From Micromonosporaceae bacterium (GTDB lineage: Bacteria; Actinomycetota; Actinomycetes; Mycobacteriales; Micromonosporaceae), in the NCBI GenBank assembly GCA_009377645.1, contig WHTQ01000046.1, forward strand, positions 1-33,839: a stretch of 33,839 nucleotides of DNA. The letters are read 5' to 3'. The notes under the pieces are model-generated. The model did not search any database and was not told the origin of the DNA. It worked only from the letters and a program-made list of their open reading frames with translations. The translations under genes and the position numbers were made by a program. Every line of letters starts with the position of its first letter. Within the stretch, counting starts at the first letter, position 1. This document shows, one piece after another, positions 1 to 7,076 of this stretch.

Positions 1-1400
1 CCGGGATCGCGGTCAGCGACGGCTCCGGCGTGGTGGTCTACAAGGATCTCGGGCTGGTCGCCCAGGTCTTCGACGAGCCGACCCTGGCCAGCCTGCGCGG
101 CCACCTCGCGATCGGGCACACCCGCTACTCCACCACCGGCGAGTCGACCTGGGAGAACGCGCAGCCCACCCTGCGGGCCACCCCGGCCGGCACCACGATC
201 GCGCTGGCTCACAACGGCAACCTGGTCAACACCGCCGAGCTGGCCGCCCAGCTGGGGGGGCCGGATCCGGACCGCCGGGGAGCCGCCCCCGTCACCTCCG
301 ACACCGACGTGGTCACCAGGCTGCTCGCCGACCATCCGGACCTGTCGGTGGAGGCGGCCGCGCTGCGGGTGCTGCCGACCCTGCGGGGTGCCTTCAGCTT
401 CGTGTTCATCGACGAGTCGACCCTCTACGCCGCCCGGGACGGGCACGGGGTCCGGCCGCTGGTGCTCGGCCGGCTGGAGCGCGGTTGGGTGGTGGCCAGC
501 GAGACCGCCGCGCTGGACATCGTCGGGGCCAGCGTGGTGCGGGAGGTGGAGCCGGGTGAGCTGATCGCGGTCGACGAGCACGGACTGCGCTCGGCCCGGT
601 TCGCCAACCCGACCCCGGCCGGCTGCCTGTTCGAGTATGTCTACCTGGCCCGGCCGGACAGCACCCTGGCCGGCCGGAACGTGTACGCCGCCCGGGTAGA
701 GATCGGCCGCCGGCTGGCCGCCGAACACCCGGCCGAGGCCGACCTGGTGATCGGCGTGCCGGAGTCCGGCATCCCGGCCGCGATCGGGTACGCGGAGGCC
801 TCCGGCATCCCGTACGGTTCCGGGCTGGTCAAGAACTCGTACGTGGGCCGCACCTTCATCCAGCCCTCCCAGACGATCCGGCAGCTCGGGATCCGGCTGA
901 AGCTGAACCCGCTGCGCGAGAACGTGCGGGGCAAGCGGCTGGTGGTGGTGGACGACTCGATCGTGCGCGGCAACACCCAGCGGGCGCAGGTGCGACTGCT
1001 GCGGGAGGCCGGCGCGGTGGAGGTGCACGTGCGGATCGCCTCGCCGCCGATGCGCTGGCCATGCTTCTACGGCATCGACTTCGCCACCCGGGCCGAGCTG
1101 ATCGCCAACGGGGCCGAGACCGACGGGATCCGGCGCTCGATCGGGGCGGACTCGCTCGGCTACGTGTCGCTGGACGGCCTGACCGCCGCGACCGAACAGC
1201 CGAGGACACGGCTGTGCCGGGCGTGTTTCGATGGAGAGTACCCGATCGAGCTGCCGGCTGGGCACCTGATCGGAAAGCACATCCTCGAAGGCGCGCAACC
1301 GAGTGCCGACGCCCGCTCGACCGCCGGTGCCGCGCCGGCCCGCACCCCCGCCACCACGACCGTTGGCCCAGCCGCACCGACACCGAGGGGTGAACCGTGA
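1..1400 (+). CDS. purF: Amidophosphoribosyltransferase PurF, 5' end cut by window edge
   Basis: This enzyme makes 5-phosphoribosylamine from PRPP and glutamine, the first committed step of purine synthesis. The frame is open from base 3, reading G-I-A-V-S-D-G-S-G, so the start lies outside the window. The missing part holds the N-terminal nucleophile Cys. What remains is most of the class II glutamine amidotransferase domain (GHTRYST, AHNGNLVN) and the whole phosphoribosyltransferase domain. The PRPP loop VVVDDSIVRGNT lies near bases 945-980. The four positions that ligate the Fe-S cluster in the Bacillus-type enzyme are Cys here: GCLFEYVY, WPCFYGID and the C-x-x-C of LCRACF. That suggests an oxygen-sensitive, cluster-bearing form. 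The last 45 or so residues are Ala/Pro/Thr-rich and probably disordered. The stop overlaps the purM start by 4 bases (GTGA), which implies translational coupling. Identification is certain. Confidence 0.97.
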   Translation, partial: GIAVSDGSGVVVYKDLGLVAQVFDEPTLASLRGHLAIGHTRYSTTGESTWENAQPTLRATPAGTTIALAHNGNLVNTAELAAQLGGPDPDRRGAAPVTSDTDVVTRLLADHPDLSVEAAALRVLPTLRGAFSFVFIDESTLYAARDGHGVRPLVLGRLERGWVVASETAALDIVGASVVREVEPGELIAVDEHGLRSARFANPTPAGCLFEYVYLARPDSTLAGRNVYAARVEIGRRLAAEHPAEADLVIGVPESGIPAAIGYAEASGIPYGSGLVKNSYVGRTFIQPSQTIRQLGIRLKLNPLRENVRGKRLVVVDDSIVRGNTQRAQVRLLREAGAVEVHVRIASPPMRWPCFYGIDFATRAELIANGAETDGIRRSIGADSLGYVSLDGLTAATEQPRTRLCRACFDGEYPIELPAGHLIGKHILEGAQPSADARSTAGAAPARTPATTTVGPAAPTPRGEP

Positions 1401-2587
1401 CGCACGTGACCGAGGGACCCGGGCTCCGCCCCCAGCGGACGTCGGAGCTGGCGTCGGAGCCGAAGGCAGGGCGCAAGGGCGGATACCAGCCGTGGACCGC
1501 CGGCGACAGCCGGGCCGACCGGGGCAGCCGCAAGCGCACCGTGACGTACGCGGACGCCGGGGTGTCGATCCACGCCGGTGAGCAGGCCGTGGAGCGGCTG
1601 AAGTCCCAGGTCCACCGCACCCAGCGTCCGGAGGTGCTCGGCTCGCTCGGCGGGTTCGCCGGGCTGTTCCGGCTGGACATGAAGAAGTACCGCAGCCCGA
1701 TCCTGGCCTCCTCCACCGACGGGGTCGGCACCAAGCTGCTGATCGCGCAGGCCATGAACGTCCACGACACGGTCGGGCTGGACCTGGTCGCGATGGTGGT
1801 CGACGACATCGTGACGTGCGGCGCGGAGCCGCTGTTCCTGCTCGACTACGTCGCCTGCGGGGAGGTCCTGCCGGACCGGGTGGCCGAGATCGGCGCCGGG
1901 GTGGCGCTGGGCTGCCAGACCGCCGGCTGCGCGCTGATCGGCGGCGAGACCGCCGAACACCCGGGTGTGCTGGCCCCGCACGAGTATGATCTCGCCGCCA
2001 CCGGGGTCGGGGTGGTGGAGGAGGACGAGCTGCTCGGCCGGGACCGGGTGGAGGTCGGCGACGTGCTGATCGCGATGGGCTCCTCCGGCCTGCACGCCAA
2101 CGGCTACTCGCTGGTGCGGCACGTGCTGCTCGGGGCCGGCCGGCTGCGGCTGGACTCGGTCGTCGACGACCTCGGCGACCAGCGCACGGTCGGCGAGGAG
2201 CTGCTCACCCCGACCCGGATCTACGCCAAGGACTGCCTGGACCTGCGGGCGGAGAGCGACGTCCACGCGTTCGCCCACATCACCGGCGGCGGCGTCCCCG
2301 GCAACCTGGTCCGGGTGCTCCCGCGCCACCTGGACGCGGTCGTGGACCGGTCCACCTGGCGGCCACAGCCGGTCTTCGACCTGGTGCAACGGCGCGGGCG
2401 GATCGACGACACGGAGATGGAGTCGACCTTCAACATGGGCGTCGGGATGCTGGTGGTGGTGTCCGCCGCCGAGGCCGACCGGGCGCTGGCGTTCCTGCGT
2501 GGCCGGCGGATCGAGGCCTGGCAGGCCGGCGAGATCATCGAAGGTAGTGGAACCGTCAAACTCCTCGGATCGTACGCGGGCGGCTGA
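1397..2587 (+). CDS. purM: Phosphoribosylformylglycinamidine cyclo-ligase PurM (AIR synthetase)
   Basis: This enzyme closes the imidazole ring, using ATP to turn FGAM into AIR in purine synthesis. Family motifs are plain: STDGVGTKLL, DDIVTCGAEPLFLLDY, GGETAEHPG and GLHANGYSLVR, followed by the C-terminal AIRS domain (ITGGGVPGNL, FNMGVGM). The GTG start at 1397 overlaps the purF stop, so the pair is translated as a unit. The protein has 396 residues against about 350 usual. The extra length is a basic, low-complexity N-terminus of about 48 residues before the conserved YADAGVSI. A GTG at 1406 is an alternative start but changes little. No clear terminator follows the stop. Confidence 0.97.
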   Translation: MTHVTEGPGLRPQRTSELASEPKAGRKGGYQPWTAGDSRADRGSRKRTVTYADAGVSIHAGEQAVERLKSQVHRTQRPEVLGSLGGFAGLFRLDMKKYRSPILASSTDGVGTKLLIAQAMNVHDTVGLDLVAMVVDDIVTCGAEPLFLLDYVACGEVLPDRVAEIGAGVALGCQTAGCALIGGETAEHPGVLAPHEYDLAATGVGVVEEDELLGRDRVEVGDVLIAMGSSGLHANGYSLVRHVLLGAGRLRLDSVVDDLGDQRTVGEELLTPTRIYAKDCLDLRAESDVHAFAHITGGGVPGNLVRVLPRHLDAVVDRSTWRPQPVFDLVQRRGRIDDTEMESTFNMGVGMLVVVSAAEADRALAFLRGRRIEAWQAGEIIEGSGTVKLLGSYAGG

Positions 2588-2606
2588 TTCCCGGCCGCCG
2601 CACAGG

Positions 2607-2635
2607 TTGTCCCCGGTCCGCACGTGCCATAGCCT
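2607..2635 (+). promoter_or_regulatory. Candidate promoter for the radical SAM/RiPP pair
   Basis: TTGTCC at 2607-2612 and TAGCCT at 2630-2635 are separated by exactly 17 bases. This is close to the actinomycete housekeeping pattern (TTGACn, 17, TAgnnT). It lies in the 137-base gap between purM and the maturase, which suggests the RiPP pair can be transcribed separately from purFM. An overlapping TGTTAT at 2635-2640 is an alternative -10. Call made by eye. Confidence 0.4.
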
Positions 2636-2724
2636 GTTATCACACACGGTCTGTCGCGGACCTACGCCGCCGCGACGCCGCCGCACGCGGGGGGAGGCCA
2701 GCACGGGGGAAGGAGGCGTACGTC

Positions 2725-3840
2725 GTGGCTGCACGCTGGACCGGGATGCAGGGCGTGGTGGAAGTCCCCGCGTACGTACTGATGCAGCCTACGACACTGT
2801 GCAATCTCGACTGTGCGTACTGCTATCTCCCGCACCGGGCGGTCGACCGGCGGATGCCGGTGCCGGTGGCTCGGGCGGTCGCGGACACCGTGAACGGCTG
2901 GGCGCAGCGGGTGGACAGGTTCTCGGTGGTGTGGCACGGCGGCGAACCGCTGGCCGCCGGAAGGGAGCACCTGGCCGCGCTGATGGCGCCGTTCCAGGGA
3001 GTCGAGCACCACGTGCAGACCAACGCCACGCTGATCGACGACGCCTGGTGTGAGTTCTTCCAGGCCCACCGGGTCGAGGTCGGGGTCAGCCTGGACGGGC
3101 CGGCCACCCGCAACGCGCTGCGGACCGACCGGGCCGGCCACCCCGCGTACCAGCGGATCCTCCGGGGGGTGGCGGCGCTGCGCCGGCACCAGATCCGGTT
3201 CGCCGTGATCTGCGTCGTGTCCGACCCGCGGCCCGGCCTGGCCACCGAGCTGTACGAGTTCTTCGGGGAGCTGGGCTGCTACTGGCTGGGCATCAACATC
3301 GAGGAGCGGGAGGGCGTCAATACCCGGGACAACACCCGGGCCGCGGCGGCGGTACGCGGGTTCTGGGCGGAGCTGACCGCGGCCTGGACGGCCGACCCGC
3401 GGATCGAGCTGCGGGAGGTCGAGTGGTCGCTGCACTACCTGGCGGCGGCGGTGCGGGGGGAGGCGGACACGGTGCTGCCGCGGCAGCGGGACCCGGTGCC
3501 CACGATCGCGCAGGACGGCCGGGTGGTGCTGTTCTCACCGGAGCTGGCCGGCTTCGACGACGCCCCGGGGTACGGCGACTTCGCGCTCGGCAACGTGCTC
3601 ACCACCGGGTTGGCCGGGATCGTGGCCGGCGCCGGCGACCCGACCGGCTGGGTGGCGGAGTACTTCACCGGGGTGGAACGGTGCCGGGACAGCTGCCCGT
3701 ACTTCGGCTTCTGCGGCGGCGCCCATGCGTCGAACCGGTACTTCGAGCTGGGCCGGTTCGACGCGACCGAGACCGAGCATTGCCGCAACACCAAGATCCG
3801 CCTACTGGAAGGGGTGCTGGACCATGCCGAAGGACGTTGA
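2725..3840 (+). CDS. amcB: Radical SAM/SPASM peptide maturase, cyclophane-forming (AmcB-like)
   Basis: Predicted to bind S-adenosylmethionine and Fe-S clusters and to crosslink aromatic rings to nearby residues in the precursor encoded just downstream. The protein has 371 residues. The radical SAM cluster motif CNLDCAYC uses Cys26, Cys30 and Cys33. The SAM-contact segment HGGEPL is at 71-76 and SLDGP at 122-126. A C-terminal SPASM/twitch region has Cys320, Cys324, Cys330 (C-x3-C-x5-CGG) and Cys353, preceded by the family-typical GDFALGN near 284-290. The GTG start at 2725 is chosen for the GGGGAAGGAGG ribosome site at 2706-2714 and because the conserved core begins soon after. The gene ends 17 bases inside the precursor gene. 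Membership in the peptide-modifying SPASM group is very sure. The AmcB name rests on the partner peptide and on my memory of the family. Confidence 0.85.
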   Translation: MAARWTGMQGVVEVPAYVLMQPTTLCNLDCAYCYLPHRAVDRRMPVPVARAVADTVNGWAQRVDRFSVVWHGGEPLAAGREHLAALMAPFQGVEHHVQTNATLIDDAWCEFFQAHRVEVGVSLDGPATRNALRTDRAGHPAYQRILRGVAALRRHQIRFAVICVVSDPRPGLATELYEFFGELGCYWLGINIEEREGVNTRDNTRAAAAVRGFWAELTAAWTADPRIELREVEWSLHYLAAAVRGEADTVLPRQRDPVPTIAQDGRVVLFSPELAGFDDAPGYGDFALGNVLTTGLAGIVAGAGDPTGWVAEYFTGVERCRDSCPYFGFCGGAHASNRYFELGRFDATETEHCRNTKIRLLEGVLDHAEGR

Positions 3841-4048
3841 GGCGGGCGACCCGCTGGCGGACCGGGTGCGGGCCGCCGCCGGAGCGCTGGAACCGTTGGT
3901 GGCGCGGGCCGAGGCCGTCCAGCGGGAACGGGCCGTCGCCGCCGGAGCCGTTGCCGGGGCGGCCGGCAGCGCGGCTGAGCGGGGGGCGCCGCGCTGGACG
4001 GATGTCTTCACCACTCAGTTCACCGAGTTCAGCAACCGTCCGCGGTGA
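3824..4048 (+). CDS. amcA: RiPP precursor peptide with multiple three-residue cyclophane motifs (AmcA-like)
   Basis: A 74-residue precursor. The ATG at 3824 lies inside the maturase gene, 17 bases before its end, with GGAAGGGG at 3808-3815 as ribosome site. Residues 1-52 are a charged, then Ala/Gly-rich, probably helical leader. The tail RWTDVFTTQFTEFSNRPR holds four aromatic-x-x units in a row: W58-T-D60, F62-T-T64, F66-T-E68 and F69-S-N71. In known three-residue cyclophane peptides (triceptides), a SPASM maturase joins the aromatic ring to the beta-carbon of the third residue. This array therefore predicts up to four strained rings. No protease, exporter or second modifying enzyme lies beside it, so processing and export must come from elsewhere. 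The short length and lack of a domain mean automatic annotation can miss it. The AmcA assignment is inference from motif plus neighbour. Confidence 0.82.
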   Translation: MPKDVEAGDPLADRVRAAAGALEPLVARAEAVQRERAVAAGAVAGAAGSAAERGAPRWTDVFTTQFTEFSNRPR

Positions 4049-4091
4049 GGGGCTGACCACCTCGGGTGAGGGTAGGTGGGCACCAACCGGA

Positions 4092-4107
4092 CCGGCGTCG
4101 CCGCCGG
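4092..4107. terminator. Weak GC hairpin between convergent genes
   Basis: A perfect 6-base inverted repeat (CCGGCG, TCGC, CGCCGG) lies in the 69-base gap between the precursor stop and the DUF3073 stop. Its place between converging genes suits a bidirectional terminator, but there is no T-run and such palindromes are common at this GC content. Confidence 0.25.
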
Positions 4108-4117
4108 ACGGTGATGA

Positions 4118-4321
4118 TCAGCGACGGGAGGACGAGCGGGGGTTACCCGCCTCGTCCTCCTCGTCCGCTTCCTCGGGGTTGTCCGTGTACGGGTCGGCGT
4201 GATCCTGGCTGCCGTTACCCGAGAGCTCTCGCTGCAGCGCGTCGAGGTCGGTATCCGGGGAGTGGTACTTCAGCTCCCGGGCCACCTTCGTCTGCTTGGC
4301 CTTGGCTCGGCCGCGCCCCAT
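4118..4321 (-). CDS. DUF3073 family small protein
   Basis: A 67-residue protein whose first 33 residues (MGRGRAKAKQTKVARELKY, then a TDLDALQREL segment) match the signature start of the actinobacterial DUF3073 family. Its N-terminus is strongly basic and its C-terminus is acidic and disordered, ending in a Ser/Arg patch. No catalytic motif is visible and the family function is unknown. The ATG at 4321 is preceded by a GAGGGGG-type ribosome site. It lies 106 bases downstream of the valine dehydrogenase gene on the same strand, with a strong hairpin between them. Family membership is near certain from the N-terminal signature. Confidence 0.93.
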   Translation of the reverse strand: MGRGRAKAKQTKVARELKYHSPDTDLDALQRELSGNGSQDHADPYTDNPEEADEEDEAGNPRSSSRR

Positions 4322-4343
4322 GGCGACCCCCTCGCACAGAATT

Positions 4344-4368
4344 CGGGGCAGCCCGAAGGCGGGCCCCG
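4344..4368 (-). terminator. Strong hairpin between vdh and the DUF3073 gene
   Basis: GCCCG (4351-4355) pairs with CGGGC (4360-4364) across an AAGG loop, and the stem is extended by CGGG (4344-4347) with CCCG (4365-4368) around a small bulge. It lies downstream of the dehydrogenase and in the leader of the DUF3073 gene. It could end or attenuate dehydrogenase transcripts, or stabilise the short downstream message. No T-run is seen. Confidence 0.4.
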
Positions 4369-4427
4369 ATAACGTTCGGCATCTCTCGTGCCCAATACGT
4401 TACATCGCGGCGCCGGCCATCGACACC

Positions 4428-5534
4428 TCACCCCCACCGGGATGCGGTCCGGGGCGGGACCCGGATCGCGCTCAGCCGCCCGACCTCGGCGATCCGGCGC
4501 TCGGCCATCCGGTCCGCGGTGACCGAGGGCGGCACCCCCTCCGCGTCCGCCTCCGCCAGCAGTCGCCGGGTGGTGTCGTAGATCCTGGTCACCCGCAGCT
4601 TTGCCCGCTCGAAGTCGAACCCCTCGATCTCGTCGGCCACCTGGATCACCCCGCCGGCGTTGACCAGATAGTCGGGCACGTAGAGGATGCCCCGGTCGGC
4701 GAGCGCCTTGTCGATCCCCGGGTGGGCGAGCTGGTTGTTCGCCGCGCCGGCCACGATCTTGGCGGCCAGCACCGGCACGGTCCGGTCGTTCAGCGCCCCC
4801 CCGAGCGCGCACGGTGCGTAGATGTCGATATCGGACGTGATCAACGCCGGCTCGTCGTCGACCAGGTCGACCTCCGGGTGGGCGTGCCGCGCCCAGTCCC
4901 GGGCGCGGTCGCAGACGTCCGTGGCCACCACCGCCGCGCCCTCCTCGAGCAGGTGGCCGGTGAGGAGCTTGCCGACCTTGCCCAGGCCCACCACCCCGAC
5001 CCGGCGGCCGGCCAGCGAGGGCTTCCCCCAGGCGTGCCCGGCCGCGGCCCGCATCCCCTGGAACACCCCCCAGGCGGTCAGCACCGAGGAGTCCCCGGCG
5101 CCGCCGTGCTCCTCGCTGCGGCCGGTCACCCACCGGCACTCCCGGGCCACCACGTCCATGTCCGCCACGTATGTCCCGACGTCGCAGGCCGTGATGTAGC
5201 GCCCGCCCAGGGACTGCACGAACCGCCCGTACGCGCGCAGCAGCGCCTCAGACTTGCCCCGCTCCGGGTCACCCCAGATGACCGCCTTGCCGCCGCCCAG
5301 GTCCAGGCCGGCGAGCGAGTTCTTGTACGCCATCCCGCGGGAGAGCTCCATGACATCGTGGACCGCTTCGTCCTCGGTGGCGTACGGGTAGAACCGGGTG
5401 CCGCCTAGTGCCGGGCCGAGTGCCGTGGAGTAGATGCCGATGATGGCGCGCAGGCCGCTCGGCTTGTCCTGACAGAAGACCACCTGCTCGTGGCTGGTGT
5501 CCTCGGAGCCGGTATGCCCGGAGAAAACTCCCAT
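4428..5534 (-). CDS. vdh: Glu/Leu/Phe/Val-type amino acid dehydrogenase, probably valine dehydrogenase
   Basis: NAD-dependent oxidative deamination of a branched-chain amino acid, which in actinomycetes feeds acyl-CoA precursors for fatty acids and polyketides. The protein has 368 residues from the ATG at 5534, chosen because AGGAG (complement of 5541-5545) sits six bases upstream and the conserved region follows at once. A longer reading from 5636 adds a low-complexity, non-conserved extension. The substrate domain has [10 protein letters not shown] and [15 protein letters not shown], with the expected catalytic Lys83. The Rossmann domain has [10 protein letters not shown] at about 179-188, and the end has GAANNQLA and [10 protein letters not shown]. 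The valine rather than leucine or phenylalanine assignment rests mainly on synteny with Streptomyces vdh near bldC. Confidence 0.9.
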   Translation of the reverse strand: MGVFSGHTGSEDTSHEQVVFCQDKPSGLRAIIGIYSTALGPALGGTRFYPYATEDEAVHDVMELSRGMAYKNSLAGLDLGGGKAVIWGDPERGKSEALLRAYGRFVQSLGGRYITACDVGTYVADMDVVARECRWVTGRSEEHGGAGDSSVLTAWGVFQGMRAAAGHAWGKPSLAGRRVGVVGLGKVGKLLTGHLLEEGAAVVATDVCDRARDWARHAHPEVDLVDDEPALITSDIDIYAPCALGGALNDRTVPVLAAKIVAGAANNQLAHPGIDKALADRGILYVPDYLVNAGGVIQVADEIEGFDFERAKLRVTRIYDTTRRLLAEADAEGVPPSVTADRMAERRIAEVGRLSAIRVPPRTASRWG

Positions 5535-5560
5535 GTTCTGCTCCTGTGTGGGGTAGGGCA

Positions 5561-5588
5561 CCGGCGCACCCTTGTGAGGTGGCGCCGG
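5561..5588 (-). promoter_or_regulatory. Inverted repeat in the leader of the dehydrogenase gene
   Basis: CCGGCGC (5561-5567) and GCGCCGG (5582-5588) form a perfect 7-base inverted repeat, lengthened by ACC/GGT with one bulged G. It lies 27-54 bases upstream of the vdh start on the minus strand. It may be a leader hairpin or an operator. A TACCCT hexamer (complement of 5642-5647) further upstream is a possible -10. Function is not shown by the sequence. Confidence 0.3.
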
Positions 5589-5699
5589 CCTCGTCGGCGG
5601 GCCGCTCGCCGTGCCGTTCGCGGGGCTCGCTTTCATCTTCCGAGGGTAATCCGCGACGGTCGGTCACGGTGTGCACCCGCGTTCCGGTCGGCTCCGCCG

Positions 5700-5705
5700 T
5701 AGGAT
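5700..5705 (+). promoter_or_regulatory. -10 hexamer TAGGAT of a probable leaderless promoter
   Basis: TAGGAT ends six bases before the GTG at 5712, the spacing expected when transcription begins at or next to the start codon. No convincing -35 is visible. It is one of nine such cases in the window. An AGGA within the hexamer could alternatively be read as a weak ribosome site. Confidence 0.5.
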
Positions 5706-5711
5706 CGGAGC

Positions 5712-6530
5712 GTGCCGTCCCTGTTCGCCGCCTATCTGCGGGTCTACGAGCCGCTGGCCGCGTTCGAACGCGACGAGCAGCACTTCTGGCGGCGGTACGT
5801 CCGGGAGGGCCGGGCGGTGGCGCCGGGTGACGGCCCGCAGCGGCAGCGGACGACGGTGCTGGAGGCGCTCGGCTCGGGCTGGACCAGGTTGCCGGACCTG
5901 CCCGCCGAGGCGTACGTGCTGGAGGCCGACGACACGCTGCTGGTGTGCCCCTGGAGCCTGCGGGTCCGGGTGGCGGAGGCGGCGCTGAGCGCCCGGGACG
6001 GCGTCCCGTCGATCATCGCGGACGCGTTCGTCCCGCCCACCTTCGTCGGGCTCGCCCAGGCGGTGGTCGAGGACTGGCGGGCCGGCCCGAGCCGGCTGCA
6101 CGAGCAGGTCGCCACCTGGGGGGTGCCGCTGCGCTGGTTCGTGTTCGTGGATGCCCGGGAGCGGCAGCTGTCCACCCAGACGGGTAACCGGCTGCTCCGG
6201 TACCGGACCCAGATCGCGAAGGCCCGGCGGCGGGCGCACCGGAGCCTGTCGGTGCTGCGCCGGTCGGTCGGGGACGCACCGATCACGGAGGCGGTGGAGG
6301 AGGGCACCCGATGGCTGGAGCAGTTCCACCCGCGCTCGGTGCTGGAGCTTGACTACGGCGGGCTGGTGGACCTGCTGGCTGACGAGCAGCTCGATGCGGA
6401 CGACTCCCCGAGCCTGGTCGCCGCCGGGCTGGCCGGGCTGGCCCGCGGGGACGCCGACTCGGCCACCGAGGCGTACGAGAAGCTGGTGCAGCGATGGCGG
6501 GCTGTGCAACTGCTGGAACGCGCCAACTGA
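5712..6530 (+). CDS. Conserved hypothetical protein between vdh and bldC
   Basis: A 272-residue soluble protein with no signal peptide or membrane segment. It is divergent from vdh and ends 280 bases before bldC. I do not recognise a named domain. Visible features are an N-terminal region rich in aromatic and acidic residues, a central hydrophobic stretch (GVPLRWFVFVDARER, about 139-153), a basic helix rich in Arg (about 165-185) and an acidic, helical C-terminal third. The position matches a hypothetical gene I recall between vdh and bldC in Streptomyces, so it is likely an ancestral member of the block. The GTG start is supported by the TAGGAT hexamer just upstream and by codon pattern. Function unknown. 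Confidence 0.85.
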   Translation: MPSLFAAYLRVYEPLAAFERDEQHFWRRYVREGRAVAPGDGPQRQRTTVLEALGSGWTRLPDLPAEAYVLEADDTLLVCPWSLRVRVAEAALSARDGVPSIIADAFVPPTFVGLAQAVVEDWRAGPSRLHEQVATWGVPLRWFVFVDARERQLSTQTGNRLLRYRTQIAKARRRAHRSLSVLRRSVGDAPITEAVEEGTRWLEQFHPRSVLELDYGGLVDLLADEQLDADDSPSLVAAGLAGLARGDADSATEAYEKLVQRWRAVQLLERAN

Positions 6531-6810
6531 CCCGACCCCGACCCTCCCTGCCCGGTCTCTCGTTCGATGTTGATCAATTAAGCTGGGCGGCCGATCGGTC
6601 CCGCTAATCAGCCTTCTGGCACATAAAATCGGGATAAATGGGCCGTTGGTCGTCCGGATATCCATCGACCTTAGGCCGTTCGGCCCATGTCGGACATCAG
6701 AGACTAGCCGGACCATGGAGACGCGTCGGCCGGATAACCCCGGCCGATATGCGTCGAAGGCGGCCTTCGCACCCCCGCGGAGGAACCGGCAACTGTGGAG
6801 GAACTTACCG
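6531..6810 (+). promoter_or_regulatory. Long AT-enriched upstream region of bldC
   Basis: 280 bases without a supported gene. Bases 6561-6680 are clearly richer in A+T than the rest of the window, with TTGATCAATTAA at 6570-6581, TAAAAT at 6624-6629 (a possible -10) and GATAAAT at 6633-6639. The promoter of bldC most likely lies here, which leaves a leader of perhaps 170 bases before the ATG at 6811. BldC is known to bind AT-rich direct repeats, so autoregulation is possible but not demonstrated by these bases. Confidence 0.45.
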
Positions 6811-7020
6811 ATGGCGTCGCGTACGCACGAACCAGAGCCCCTACTTACCCCGGCCGAGGTCGCATCGATGTTTCGCGTAGACCCCAAGACCGTGACCCGG
6901 TGGGCGAAGGCGGGCAAGCTCAGCGCAATCCGCACCCTGGGCGGCCACCGGCGATATCGTGAGTCGGAAGTCCGCGCACTGCTCCAAGGCCAGATCCCCC
7001 AACAACGAGCCGGCGACTAA
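6811..7020 (+). CDS. bldC: Developmental transcriptional regulator BldC (MerR-like DNA-binding)
   Basis: A 69-residue protein consisting only of a winged helix-turn-helix of the MerR type: LLTPAEVASMFRVDPKTVTRWAKAGK, then TLGGHRRYRESEVRALL. It is almost identical in length and sequence to Streptomyces BldC, which controls the timing of vegetative growth and sporulation by cooperative head-to-tail binding to direct repeats. It has no effector or dimerisation domain, as expected. The ATG at 6811 is chosen for the GTGGAGGAA ribosome site at 6795-6803. The frame is open upstream, but that sequence does not resemble the family. The next gene converges on it after 56 bases. Confidence 0.97.
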   Translation: MASRTHEPEPLLTPAEVASMFRVDPKTVTRWAKAGKLSAIRTLGGHRRYRESEVRALLQGQIPQQRAGD

Positions 7021-7076
7021 ACCAGCCGCCATAGCCGGCGACACGCCCAAGAAACTCCATGATCAACCCGTCTCCC

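Noticed and set aside
1160-2734. A long minus-strand open frame opposite purM
   Set aside because: The protein has no recognisable feature and purM on the plus strand is certain.
5535-5636. Longer start for the amino acid dehydrogenase, adding 34 residues
   Set aside because: The added sequence is low-complexity, and the ATG at 5534 has an AGGAG site at the right distance and gives the family's usual length.
7021-7076. A terminator between bldC and the converging permease gene
   Set aside because: The repeated GCCGGCGAC there is a direct repeat, and no stable stem with a T-run was found.
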